64,000 bases of DNA from Actinoplanes subtropicus (GTDB lineage: Bacteria; Actinomycetota; Actinomycetes; Mycobacteriales; Micromonosporaceae): the NCBI RefSeq assembly GCF_000721705.1, contig NZ_JOJL01000006.1, positions 175,120 through 239,119 on the forward strand. Reading direction: 5' to 3'. Shown here one piece after another: positions 1-7,909 of this stretch. How positions within the stretch are numbered: the first letter of the stretch is position 1; each line of letters starts with the position of its first letter. The notes below the pieces were generated by a model. It saw nothing but the letters and a program-made list of their open reading frames with translations. It was not told where the DNA came from and searched no databases. The position numbers and the translations under genes were made by a program.

Positions 1-1
1 G

Positions 2-454
2 CTCGAGGACAACGCGATCAACGTGCTGGCCAGCGCGATCAAGTACGGCGCCCGGGTCGGCATCGTCAACATCATGACCTTCGACTACTACGACAACCAG
101 GCGCACGACATGGCCGCCGACACCAAGACCGCCGCGAACGGGCTGGTCGGCACGCTGCGGACGCTCTACCCGCACCGCGGCAACCGGCAGTTGTGGGCGA
201 TGGTCGGGATCACCGAGATGCTCGGCATCGACGACTACGGCTCGGGCGGCGAGACCGGCCCGCTCGAGGTGTTCACGCTCGCCGATGCCCGGGACATCAC
301 GCACTGGGCGACCGTCCAGGGCATCGGCGAGCTCTCGTACTGGGCGCTCGGCCGGGACAACGGCGGCTGCCCCGGCACGCCGGGCTCGGACAGTTGCTCG
401 GGCGTGGCCCAGACGCCGTACCAGTTCACGAGCATCATGAAACGAGCGTTCTGA
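2..454 (+). CDS. GH18 chitinase, C-terminal part (5' end outside window)
   Basis: The reading frame is open from the first bases of the window, so the start lies upstream. The visible 150 residues are the second half of a GH18 TIM barrel. The segment VGIVNIMTFDYYD matches the beta-6 strand motif that carries the substrate-binding Asp-Tyr pair of this family. The later ELSYWALGRDNGG, followed by Cys residues at the C-terminus, resembles the last barrel strand and disulfide loop of secreted actinobacterial chitinases. The catalytic DxxDxDxE motif would lie in the missing part. It ends convergently with the next gene, overlapping it by 20 bp. Secretion and chitin hydrolysis are inferred from the family. 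Confidence 0.8.
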   Translation, partial: LEDNAINVLASAIKYGARVGIVNIMTFDYYDNQAHDMAADTKTAANGLVGTLRTLYPHRGNRQLWAMVGITEMLGIDDYGSGGETGPLEVFTLADARDITHWATVQGIGELSYWALGRDNGGCPGTPGSDSCSGVAQTPYQFTSIMKRAF

Positions 455-1235
455 TCTGATCGCGCTGGGCGGGGTCGGCAAGGGCCGCGCCCAGCGCGAT
501 CACCCGCGCGCCGGCGGCGAGGAACGCGGGCGCCCCGGCCACCGTGATCCCGCCGGTGGCGACGAACCGCGCGCCGGGGAACGGCCCGAGCACCGCCGAG
601 ATCCAGCCCGGGCCGAGCGCCGCCGCCGGGAACGCCTTCATCCACCGGCAACCGGCCAGCCACGCCCGCTGCACCTCGGTCGCCGTGCCCACCCCGGGCA
701 GATGCGGCATCCCTGCCGCCAGGCTCGCGGCCTGGTCGAGCAGTTTGCCCATGGCCCGGGCGGCCTGCGCCGGGTTGCGGCGCCGGATCGCCTCCACCAC
801 CGCCTTGTGGCTGGGCACCGGGTCGCCGGTGCCGGCGTTGCCGTGCACCATGCGGTCGCGTTCGGCCAGGCCGGTCTCGATCACCACCTCCATGCGCTGG
901 ACCAGCTCGTTGTGGGTGGCGGCCAGCAGCGCCCGGTGGAAGGCGAGGTCGGCGGCGACCGCGGCGGACGCGTCGTCGCCGGCCGCGGCCATCCCGGCCA
1001 GCGCCGCGTCCAGCGCGTCGAGGTCGTCGCCGGTGGCCCGGGCGGCGGCCAGGCCGGCCGCGCCGGGCTCGACGATCGCCCGCAGCTCGTGCAGGTCGTC
1101 GAAGAGGCCGGGCCGTTGCGAGCGGGCGAACTGCCAGCGCAGCACGTCCGGGTCGAGCAGGCTCCAGGCCACCTGGGGCCGGACGAACGTGCCGCGCCTG
1201 GGCCGCGCGTCGACCATGCCCTTGGCCGCCAGCAC
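435..1235 (-). pseudogene. Chimera: FadR/GntR FCD regulator (HTH truncated) fused to C-terminal half of KDPG aldolase
   Basis: The first 20 residues are only the end of a GntR winged helix (the recognition helix is missing; upstream in-frame residues are unrelated). An FCD ligand-binding domain follows (about residues 20-165, with the typical DLAFHRALLAATHN). At about residue 168 the frame runs straight into the C-terminal half of a 2-keto-3-deoxy-6-phosphogluconate aldolase: LPGVGTATEV, then the Schiff-base lysine in WMKAFPA, then the phosphate-binding FVATGGI. The N-terminal half of the barrel is absent. It looks like the scar of a deletion joining two neighbouring sugar-acid genes. The product is unlikely to bind DNA normally or to have aldolase activity. 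A GTG at 1235 could still start translation of a stable protein, so an active chimera cannot be excluded. Confidence 0.7.
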
Positions 1236-1353
1236 CCGCAGCGCCGGAGGCGCAGCATGACTTCCGCTCCACTGTCTCGCCGCGGGCGAGGAGACGGCGA
1301 CGGCGTCGATGGGTCCACGAAATGACCCCGATGACCATCGCCCTCTGCTGACG

Positions 1354-2091
1354 TTAACCGCCCCGGGTGGCGTCGGCGATCCGCTTGTGCGAGACGTGCG
1401 CGGTCAGTCCCCCGTCGATGACGATCTCCGCGCCGTTGTAGTAGGCCGAGTCGTCGGAGACGAGGAAGACGATGGTCGGCGCGATGTCCTCGGGCCGCCC
1501 GACCCGCCCGAGCGGGATCTCGGCGAGCGCCGCGTCGGTGAACGCGCCCGGGGCGCTGGCCATCATCGGCGTGTCGATCAGGCCCGGCATCACCGCGTTG
1601 ACCCGGATCCCCCGCTCCCCCAGCTCCAGCGACGCCGATCGGGTCAGACCCCGCAAGGCCCATTTACTTGCCGTGTACGCCGCGGCCGCGTGCCCGGCCA
1701 TCGCCGCCACCGAGCAGACGTTGACGATGCTCGACCCCGGCGGCATCAGCGGAACCAGCGCCTGGATGCCCAGCATCGGACCGGTCACGTTGATGTCGAA
1801 GGCCCGCTGCCAGGCGGCTTTGGTCAGGTTGGGCAGCCGCTCGCGCGCCGCGATCCCGGCGTTGTTCACGAGCGCGTCGACTCTTTCGAGTGATCCCGCC
1901 AGCTCGGCCCAGGCGGCGTCGTCCGTGACGTCGAGTTTTCTGATCAGCGGCCCGTCCAGCACGTCGGTGGCCACCACCGTGGCGCCCGCCGCCCGCAGCG
2001 CCGCCACCGCGGCCGCGCCCTGGCCCCGGGCCGCCCCGGTGACCACCACGACCTTGCCGTCGAGCCGCCCGCTCATCCCGGCGCCACTCAT
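1354..2091 (-). CDS. SDR family NAD(P)-dependent oxidoreductase
   Basis: A classical short-chain dehydrogenase of 245 residues. Visible are the TGAARGQG nucleotide motif (residues 18-25), NNAG (76-79) and a complete catalytic tetrad Asn101, Ser127, Tyr139, Lys143. The acidic Asp after beta-2 (ATDVLD) favours NAD(H). The start ATG overlaps the stop of the upstream SDR gene by 4 bp (ATGA), so the two are translationally coupled. A second ATG five codons downstream is possible. The neighbours (second SDR, KDPG aldolase remnant, FCD regulator) suggest oxidation of a sugar or sugar acid, but the substrate cannot be read from the sequence. Confidence 0.88.
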   Translation of the reverse strand: MSGAGMSGRLDGKVVVVTGAARGQGAAAVAALRAAGATVVATDVLDGPLIRKLDVTDDAAWAELAGSLERVDALVNNAGIAARERLPNLTKAAWQRAFDINVTGPMLGIQALVPLMPPGSSIVNVCSVAAMAGHAAAAYTASKWALRGLTRSASLELGERGIRVNAVMPGLIDTPMMASAPGAFTDAALAEIPLGRVGRPEDIAPTIVFLVSDDSAYYNGAEIVIDGGLTAHVSHKRIADATRGG

Positions 2092-2864
2092 CCCAGCACC
2101 GATCCGCCGCCGTCGACCACCAGGTGCGCGCCGGTGATCCAGGAGGACTCGTCGGAGGCCAGGAAGATCGCGGCGTTGACCACGTCGTCGGGCCGGCCGT
2201 GCCGGCCGAGCGGGATGCGGTCGAGCACCACGCTTTTCATCCGCGCGGGCGGGTCGGCCAGCATCGGCGCCGTGTTCGGCGTCTCGATCAGGCCCGGGCT
2301 GATCACGTTTGCCCGGATGCCGTACGGGCCGCCCTCCACCACCAACTGCAGGGTGAGCGCGACGACGCCGCCCTTCGCCGTGCTGTGCGCGTTCTGCGCC
2401 ATGAACTCGACGCCCCGGATCGCCGCGATCGAGCCGACGTTGATGATCGACCCGCCGCCGTGCGCCTTGAAGTGCGGCCAGGCGGCCCGCACGGTGTAGT
2501 AGACGAGGCTCAGCTCGTTGCGCATCGTGAAGTCCCACTCCTCGACGCTGAGCACGTCGAGCGGCGCGAACCGCTGCGCCGAGGCGTTGTTGTAGAGCAC
2601 GTCGATCCCGCCGTGCACCGCGACCGCCGCGTCGACCCACTCCTTCGCCTGGGCCGCGTCGCCGAGGTCGACCCCGCCCGTCACGTGGATGTCGCCGCCG
2701 GCGTCCCGTACCGCCCGCTCGGTCTCCGCCGCGGCCGCGACGTCCAGATCACAGCCGATCACCCGGGCCCCCTCGGCCGCGAAGCGGGCGGCCGCGACAT
2801 GACCCATGCCACCGCCCACCCCGGTGATGAGCGCGATCTTGCCAGCCAGCCGGTTCAGTGACAT
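2088..2864 (-). CDS. SDR family oxidoreductase with His in place of the catalytic Tyr
   Basis: A 258-residue SDR, first gene of the two-gene operon. It has the Rossmann motif TGVGGGMG (residues 14-21) and Asp39 for NAD selection. Ser145 and Lys164 of the active site are present, but the YxxxK motif reads HSTAK, so residue 160 is His instead of Tyr, and NNAG reads NNAS. Some SDR subfamilies carry such replacements. The enzyme may use a different proton relay or substrate, or may be a non-catalytic partner. Coupled by a 4-bp overlap to the following SDR. Confidence 0.85.
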   Translation of the reverse strand: MSLNRLAGKIALITGVGGGMGHVAAARFAAEGARVIGCDLDVAAAAETERAVRDAGGDIHVTGGVDLGDAAQAKEWVDAAVAVHGGIDVLYNNASAQRFAPLDVLSVEEWDFTMRNELSLVYYTVRAAWPHFKAHGGGSIINVGSIAAIRGVEFMAQNAHSTAKGGVVALTLQLVVEGGPYGIRANVISPGLIETPNTAPMLADPPARMKSVVLDRIPLGRHGRPDDVVNAAIFLASDESSWITGAHLVVDGGGSVLG

Positions 2865-2907
2865 GTCATGCCTTCCGAGTCAGCCGGCGTGCACCGGCAC
2901 ATGATCG

Positions 2908-3398
2908 TCACATACGAAGCATCTCCCACCCGTGCGCCGGCCAGTGCTCGGTACCGCGATGGAGCACCTCCGCGCATCGATCGGCGGTGGCCCGGGCCAG
3001 GCCGGCGTCGTCCGCGCTCATCCAGCCGCGCCGACGGGCCTCCTCGTACTCGTCCTCATCCTCGATCTCGACCCGCCCGTCCCGCTGGTGCCACACCGGG
3101 TCCAGCTCCAGATCCACGTAGCGCCAGCCGTCCTCCACCCGCTCCGGCGGCAGGCACACGTCGATCTCCAGCCGCCGATCGGCCGGATCGTTCACCCACC
3201 ACGCCGCCCACGGCCGCCCCATCGCCAGCCACACCAGAACCGGCACCAGCAGCGCCCCGAGTCGTGCGGCGACGCCCACGGTGATCCGATCGGTCCCCGC
3301 AGCCAGGCGCCGTCCTCGTCCCCGGCAACCTCTTGCAGGTCGAACCAGTAGACCCCGCCCGGGCGCTTGACCTTCCATAGCCGCACGGTCACCTCCAC
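2908..3398 (-). pseudogene. DUF402 family protein, frameshifted
   Basis: Two overlapping reading frames together make one DUF402 protein. The first, from GTG 3398, gives VTVRLWKVKRPGGVYWFDLQ through GSPWASPHDSG. The second, ending at 2908, continues with LLVPVLVWLAMGRPWAAWW, RYVDLELDPVW, a glutamate/aspartate-rich DEDEYEEAR stretch and GWMSADDAG. The switch is needed near 3250-3260, within a G/C-rich run. DUF402 proteins are nucleotide/phosphate-binding folds, some of them nucleoside di- or triphosphatases. A sequencing error in the G-run would restore an intact gene of about 160 residues, so this is either a fresh pseudogene or an artefact. Confidence 0.6.
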
Positions 3399-3556
3399 CG
3401 AACTTCCCCACCATCATTTCGCACGCCGGACGCCAGTCCCCGGATGCAGCGCCGGGCCGGACCGGCCGATGTCGTACCCCGGCGGCCTCGTCACGCCGGG
3501 GGCTCGTCCTCCGCTCGTACGGCAAATGCAGCCGGACGGAATCGCTCAGCGCGATC

Positions 3557-5017
3557 TCACGCGCGGAGTACCGACTGGGCGAAGTCGAACACCCGGTCCG
3601 GGTCGTACTTCTTGATCACCCGGCGCAGGCGGGAGAGGTTCGCGCCGTAGTAGGCGCTCGCCCAGTCGGACTGGCCGGGGTTCAGATAGTTGACGTACGC
3701 GCCGGTCCCCACGGCCGACCGCAGCGCCTGTTGAACCGCGAGCACCGCCGGCCCGTTCGCCGCGTTGCCGCTGTAGACCTGCACCGAGGCGTGCGCGGTG
3801 CGATGGGCGAACGCGGTGTCCGCCGTCCCGATCCCGGCCACCTGCCCGCGCAGCGAGTCGAAGAGCAGCACCATCCCCCGCTGCCGGCTCATCAGCGACA
3901 CGACCTGGCCGGCGACCGACGACGTCACCGTCCGCTCGAGCATCCGCGACGCGGCCCGGAACGGCTCCGGCCCACCGGCCTTGCAGGCGGCGGTGGTCTG
4001 GTTGAGGCAGCCGGCGAAGTACTTCATCGCATCCAGGAAGCCGTACGTGTGGGTGGTCCGGAAGGCCGGCGCCGCACCGACCGCGGCGATCAGCGACGAC
4101 AGGTGGCCGGCCAGCGCGGCCGGGCTGCCGGTCCAGGTGCCGGTCACCCGGTTGGTCGGCGTGGCCGCGGCGGTCACCGCGCACAGCGAGCTGAGCTGGT
4201 GCGGCGCCGCGTCCATCCAGGACGACCAGCTTTGCAGGACCTTGGCCGTACGGGCGGCCGGGAAGCGCAGCGTGAAAACGGTGACGGCGGGCGCCGGCAC
4301 GGTGCCGAAGGTGAAACTGGTGACGATGCCGCCGTTGCCGCCCCCACCGCCGCGCAGCGCCCAGAACAGGTCGGCGTCGTGATTGCCGTCGACGGTGTGC
4401 AGCGCGCCGTCGGCGGTGACGACCGTGGCGCTCTTCAGGTGGTCGCAGGTCAGCCCGTACGCCCGGGCCGTCACGCCGATCCCGCCGCCGAGCGTGCTGC
4501 CGGCGACCCCGACGGTCGGGCAGGACCCGGCCGGCAACGCCCGCCCGTGCGCGGCGAGCGCCGCGTAGACGTCGATGAGCCGGCACCCGGCGCCGACGAC
4601 CGCCGTCCCGTCGCTCCTGACCGTGATGGACTTTAGCGCCCCGAGGTCGACGACGACCCCACTGTTCGGCGTCGAATAGCCGGCGTAGCTGTGCCCACCA
4701 CCGCGAGCAGCCAGCGGCACGCCGTGCCCACGCACCCGCTGCACACAGGTCCGCACGTCGTCGACCGTGGCCACCTGGGCGATCGCGGCCGGCCGCCGCA
4801 CGCCGAGCGCGGCGTTGTAGGGCTTGGCCGCCGCCGGGTAGGCGGCGTCGCCGGGCCGCAGCAGCGGCCCCCGGAGCGCCCGCTTCAGCCCCTCGTAGTC
4901 GACCCCGCTGGCCGCCGCGGCGACCGGCTCCCCGAGCAGCGTCGCCCCGGCCGCGACCGCGCCGGCCGTCGCCGCGAGACCGAGAAACCGCCGCCGCCCG
5001 AATCTGGAATCCCCCAT
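3557..5017 (-). CDS. Tat-exported FAD-dependent oxidase (berberine-bridge/BBE type, bicovalent flavin)
   Basis: A 486-residue protein with a twin-arginine signal (RRRFLGLAA at residues 8-16, then an Ala-rich stretch) and a PCMH-type FAD domain (about residues 75-245). His109 in ARGGGHSYAG and Cys166 in GSCPTVGVAGSTLGGG occupy the two positions that attach FAD covalently in the bicovalent subfamily (glucooligosaccharide oxidase and hexose oxidase type). The C-terminus has the BBE signature YYGANLSRLRRVIKKYDP. The expected reaction is O2-dependent oxidation of a carbohydrate or alcohol outside the membrane, with H2O2 release. Folded export by Tat fits a preloaded flavin. Monocistronic; the substrate is unknown. 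Confidence 0.88.
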   Translation of the reverse strand: MGDSRFGRRRFLGLAATAGAVAAGATLLGEPVAAAASGVDYEGLKRALRGPLLRPGDAAYPAAAKPYNAALGVRRPAAIAQVATVDDVRTCVQRVRGHGVPLAARGGGHSYAGYSTPNSGVVVDLGALKSITVRSDGTAVVGAGCRLIDVYAALAAHGRALPAGSCPTVGVAGSTLGGGIGVTARAYGLTCDHLKSATVVTADGALHTVDGNHDADLFWALRGGGGGNGGIVTSFTFGTVPAPAVTVFTLRFPAARTAKVLQSWSSWMDAAPHQLSSLCAVTAAATPTNRVTGTWTGSPAALAGHLSSLIAAVGAAPAFRTTHTYGFLDAMKYFAGCLNQTTAACKAGGPEPFRAASRMLERTVTSSVAGQVVSLMSRQRGMVLLFDSLRGQVAGIGTADTAFAHRTAHASVQVYSGNAANGPAVLAVQQALRSAVGTGAYVNYLNPGQSDWASAYYGANLSRLRRVIKKYDPDRVFDFAQSVLRA

Positions 5018-5070
5018 GGGGAGGACTCTAGGGATTCACGGCAGCCCCTACGTCATGCTTTCGTGCCGCG

Positions 5071-6816
5071 TTACAGGTCCAGGACGACGGCGGAGCGGGG
5101 GCGGCTGGAGCAGATCAGCACGTTGCCCTCGGCCGGCGGGTCGACCGGCTCGGTCGTGTACTCCACCTCACCGGAGAGCAGCCCCGTTTCGCAGTTGTGG
5201 CACACCCCGACCCGGCAGGACCAGCGCACCGGCACGTCGCACGCCTCGGCGAGGTCGAGCAGGCTCCCGGCCGGCTCCGCCCATGGCACGGTCAGGTCGC
5301 TGCGCACGAACGACACCGCCGGCCCGCTCCCCGGTTCGCCCGCCGGCGGGTGCGGCGCCCGTCCGGGCCGCGCGCTGATTCCCGGGGTCAGCCCCGGCCG
5401 CGACCCGAAGATCTCGCTGCGGATCCGCCCGGCCGGCACCCCGACCGCCACCAGGGCCGAACTGACGTCGCCGAGAAAGGACGAAGGACCGCAGAGGTAC
5501 GCCTCGACGCCGCCCGGCAAGCCCAGCCCGCCCAGCACCGTCGCCGTCAGCCGGCCGGCCCCGTCGTAGTCGCGGTCCCCGGGCGCCGGCCGGCTGAGGG
5601 CGACATACGAGTGAGCGTTCGGCAATGCGGCCAGCAATCCCCTGACCTCGGACGCGAACGGCCGTTCCGCCGCATCCCGCGCCGCCTGCACCCACCACAC
5701 CTCGCGCCCGGGTTTCTCCGCCGCCAGCGCGTGCAGCATGGCCAGCACCGGGGTGGCACCGACCCCGCCGCTGATCAGCAGCACCGGCCCCGGCCCCGGC
5801 CGCAGCACGAATGTCCCCCTCGGCGCGGCGACGTCGAGCAGGTCCCCAGGCCGCACGTGCGTGTGCAGATACCCGCTGGCCTGCCCGTGCGGCTCCCGCT
5901 TGACGCTGATCCGGTACTCGGTGGCGCCCGGCTCACCGGACAACGAATAACTTCGAACAAGACCGGGCTTCAGCCGTACGGTCAAGAACTGCCCGGGCAA
6001 CGCCGGCGGCACCGCCCCGCCGGCCGGGTCGGCCAGCCGAACCGAGGCAATAGTGCTGCTCTCCGCGTCCACGGCGGTCACCCGCAACGGCCGGAACCCG
6101 GCCCAGGCCGGCGCCGGCTCGGCCTCGACCAGCCCGGCGTTCCCGCCGGCCGTCGCCGGCTGCGCCAGCATCGCCCGGAACGACCCCTGCCAGCCCGGGC
6201 TGAGCGCCGGGATGCGCAGCGCCCGCTCGATCCGGTCCCGCGGATGCCCCGGCAGGTAGAGCAGCGCGTCGACCTCGGCCACGGTCATCGCCTCCGGCCC
6301 GCCGGCCACCTTGACGATCTCGTCACCGGCCCGGACCTCGCCCTCCTCGAGGACCCGGAAGTAGAACCCCGGTCGCCGATGCTGGACGAGCAGGGCCGGC
6401 ATCCGCGGCTCGTCCATCCGGATCCCGACCCGATAACAGGTCACCCGGGGCTGCGTCACCTCGAACAGCGCCGCCCCGATCCGATACCGGTCCCCGATCC
6501 GCACCTCGTCGTCGGCCAGCCCGTCGACCGTGAAGTTCTCCCCGAACTGCCCGTACGAGAAATCGTCCCGCCCGAGGAAGTCCCGCCAGTACCGGTAGGA
6601 ATCCAGCTGGTAGACGAACACGGCCCGCTGCTCGCCACCGTGCCCGCCGAGATCCCCCTGCCCGTCCCCGTCGATGTTGAGCCGCCGCACCATGGCCGCC
6701 CCGCCCACCGGCGACTTCCAGATGCCCGTGTAGACCGACCGCCCCCGCCACACGACATCCTTGGGCAGTCCGACATTGACCGATCGCAGCGTCGCCACGC
6801 CCCCATCCTTCCCCAC
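5071..6816 (-). CDS. MOSC - ferredoxin-NADP reductase - [2Fe-2S] ferredoxin fusion protein
   Basis: A 581-residue three-module protein. Residues 1-225 are a YiiM-like MOSC domain with the conserved Cys127 (RVTCYRVGIRM) that in this family handles the molybdenum cofactor. Residues 235-475 are an FNR-type FAD/NAD(P)H module (RSYSLSG for FAD, GGVGATP for NAD(P)H, CGPSSF near its end). Residues 500-581 are a plant-type ferredoxin with Cys534, Cys539, Cys542 and Cys569. A Pro/Gly-rich linker separates reductase and ferredoxin. The order suggests an NAD(P)H-driven electron chain feeding a Moco-dependent reduction, as in the N-hydroxylated-compound reductases of the YiiM type. No operon partner. Cytosolic, with no signal or membrane segment. 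Confidence 0.9.
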   Translation of the reverse strand: MGKDGGVATLRSVNVGLPKDVVWRGRSVYTGIWKSPVGGAAMVRRLNIDGDGQGDLGGHGGEQRAVFVYQLDSYRYWRDFLGRDDFSYGQFGENFTVDGLADDEVRIGDRYRIGAALFEVTQPRVTCYRVGIRMDEPRMPALLVQHRRPGFYFRVLEEGEVRAGDEIVKVAGGPEAMTVAEVDALLYLPGHPRDRIERALRIPALSPGWQGSFRAMLAQPATAGGNAGLVEAEPAPAWAGFRPLRVTAVDAESSTIASVRLADPAGGAVPPALPGQFLTVRLKPGLVRSYSLSGEPGATEYRISVKREPHGQASGYLHTHVRPGDLLDVAAPRGTFVLRPGPGPVLLISGGVGATPVLAMLHALAAEKPGREVWWVQAARDAAERPFASEVRGLLAALPNAHSYVALSRPAPGDRDYDGAGRLTATVLGGLGLPGGVEAYLCGPSSFLGDVSSALVAVGVPAGRIRSEIFGSRPGLTPGISARPGRAPHPPAGEPGSGPAVSFVRSDLTVPWAEPAGSLLDLAEACDVPVRWSCRVGVCHNCETGLLSGEVEYTTEPVDPPAEGNVLICSSRPRSAVVLDL

Positions 6817-6837
6817 GCCGGGCGGTAAGGTGCGCCG

Positions 6838-7278
6838 ATGAAGTCGCGGCTACCCTTCGCGGTCGTGGCGGCCGCCCTGGCTCTGGCCGGCTGCGGCGGC
6901 CCGGCGCAGCAGCCGATGCCCACCGGGCCGCTCGCCGCCGCGGCCGACCGGCGGGCCGCGCACGCGGTGGCCGCGACCGACCCGGACCTGAACTGTGTGG
7001 CCCAGTCGTTCGGCCTCCGGCCCGCCGACGCCAAGACCATCGATCAGGTGGCCACGGTCTACGCCTGGGTCTACTGCCACAGCAAGACCAGCGACACCGC
7101 CGAGGTGGTCCCCGCCGCCGTCACCGGGGAGGACGCCGTCCAGATACCCAGCGACGCCGATTACACCGGCGACATCGAGCGCATCTTCCCCGCCGACGTC
7201 CGCGGCCGAACGGCCGACATCCCCAAGTCCATGCAGGAGCTGGTCGCGAGCCTCCCGAGCGGCCCACCACCCGACTGA
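6838..7278 (+). CDS. Small secreted lipoprotein of unknown function
   Basis: A 146-residue protein with a classic lipoprotein signal (basic MKSR, hydrophobic run, lipobox LAGC with the modified Cys near residue 19). The mature part has two further Cys residues (DLNCVAQ and WVYCHS) that could form a disulfide. No known domain is recognised. It is divergent from the MOSC fusion gene, with only about 20 bp between start codons, so their promoters must overlap or lie within the genes. Confidence 0.75.
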   Translation: MKSRLPFAVVAAALALAGCGGPAQQPMPTGPLAAAADRRAAHAVAATDPDLNCVAQSFGLRPADAKTIDQVATVYAWVYCHSKTSDTAEVVPAAVTGEDAVQIPSDADYTGDIERIFPADVRGRTADIPKSMQELVASLPSGPPPD

Positions 7279-7299
7279 CTCACGGCCGGGCGGCGGCCG

Positions 7300-7743
7300 T
7301 CAGTCGAACAGCGCCGGGTCGAACTCCTGCGTCCCCTCGTCGGGGGTCCAGCGCGCCGCCAGCGGCATCAGATCCTCGATGCGTACGCTGCGCACCCCCA
7401 CGGACGTCGGCAGGATGACGCGAATCCCCGGGTGGTAGTCGAACAGGACCTGGCGGTCGCGGCCGCACGGGCCGACCGGTCCTCGTCCGAGGTTGCCGAC
7501 CGCGACGATCGTGGTGAGTTCGCGGGCGCCGGACGCCCGCGCGTGTCCGAGGGCCACCAGCTCGGCGCAGGGGCCGCCGAGGAAGTGGTACAGGTTGATG
7601 CCGCCGTGCATCCGGCCCTGCGCGTCGCGCACCGCGGCGCCCATGGTGTAGACGCCGCCGTCCCCGTCGGTGTTGGCGTCGACTATGGCTCCGGCGTACG
7701 CCATGAGGTCTTGATCTTCTGGGGTCAGTTCGTGGAGCTCCAT
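7300..7743 (-). CDS. Cytidine deaminase-like zinc hydrolase
   Basis: A 147-residue protein of the cytidine/blasticidin-S deaminase fold. The zinc and catalytic motif GPCAE supplies Cys59 and the proton-shuttling Glu61. The second motif is PCGRDRQ, giving Cys93 but with Asp96 where the usual PCGxCRQ has the third zinc Cys, a variant common among actinobacterial members. It probably deaminates cytidine, deoxycytidine or an analogue. ATG 7743 was chosen because upstream in-frame codons do not resemble the family. It is transcribed divergently from the nucleoside hydrolase/transporter operon, which supports a nucleoside role. The palindrome at 7762-7775 lies just upstream of its start. Confidence 0.82.
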   Translation of the reverse strand: MELHELTPEDQDLMAYAGAIVDANTDGDGGVYTMGAAVRDAQGRMHGGINLYHFLGGPCAELVALGHARASGARELTTIVAVGNLGRGPVGPCGRDRQVLFDYHPGIRVILPTSVGVRSVRIEDLMPLAARWTPDEGTQEFDPALFD

Positions 7744-7761
7744 CGCGATGAACCTACCGGA

Positions 7762-7775
7762 TGAATATCGATTCA
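7762..7775. promoter_or_regulatory. Palindrome TGAAT-N4-ATTCA, putative operator copy 1
   Basis: TGAATATCGATTCA, an inverted repeat with 5-bp arms, 19 bp upstream of the deaminase start codon and about 55 bp upstream of the -35 box of the divergent operon. The same TGAAT-N4-ATTCA pattern recurs at 7881-7894. The function as operator is inferred from repetition and position. Confidence 0.5.
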
Positions 7776-7829
7776 CGGGTGCATGAAAACGCCGTTCGTT
7801 CCGGATGCCGCCAGTCGGGACCGCCCCCG

Positions 7830-7858
7830 TTGACAACCGCGACATCGAGCGTTAACAG
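7830..7858 (+). promoter_or_regulatory. Sigma70-type promoter of the nucleoside hydrolase/ABC operon
   Basis: Consensus -35 TTGACA (7830-7835), a 17-bp spacer and -10 TAACAG (7853-7858). Transcription would begin near 7865, so the palindrome at 7881-7894 would lie in the untranslated leader. Confidence 0.55.
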
Positions 7859-7880
7859 TATGCGCATGGCCAGTCGCCTA

Positions 7881-7894
7881 TGAATGTATATTCA
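7881..7894. promoter_or_regulatory. Palindrome TGAAT-N4-ATTCA, putative operator copy 2
   Basis: TGAATGTATATTCA, the second copy of the motif at 7762-7775 (119 bp apart). It sits just downstream of the predicted transcription start and directly upstream of the Shine-Dalgarno GGGAG, a position suited to repression by roadblock or, with copy 1, by looping. Confidence 0.5.
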
Positions 7895-7909
7895 CCACCG
7901 GGAGCATCC

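Noticed and set aside
3192..3525. Three overlapping minus-strand frames as separate small proteins
   Set aside because: Only the composite of two frames matches DUF402; the individual frames are shadows or halves of it.
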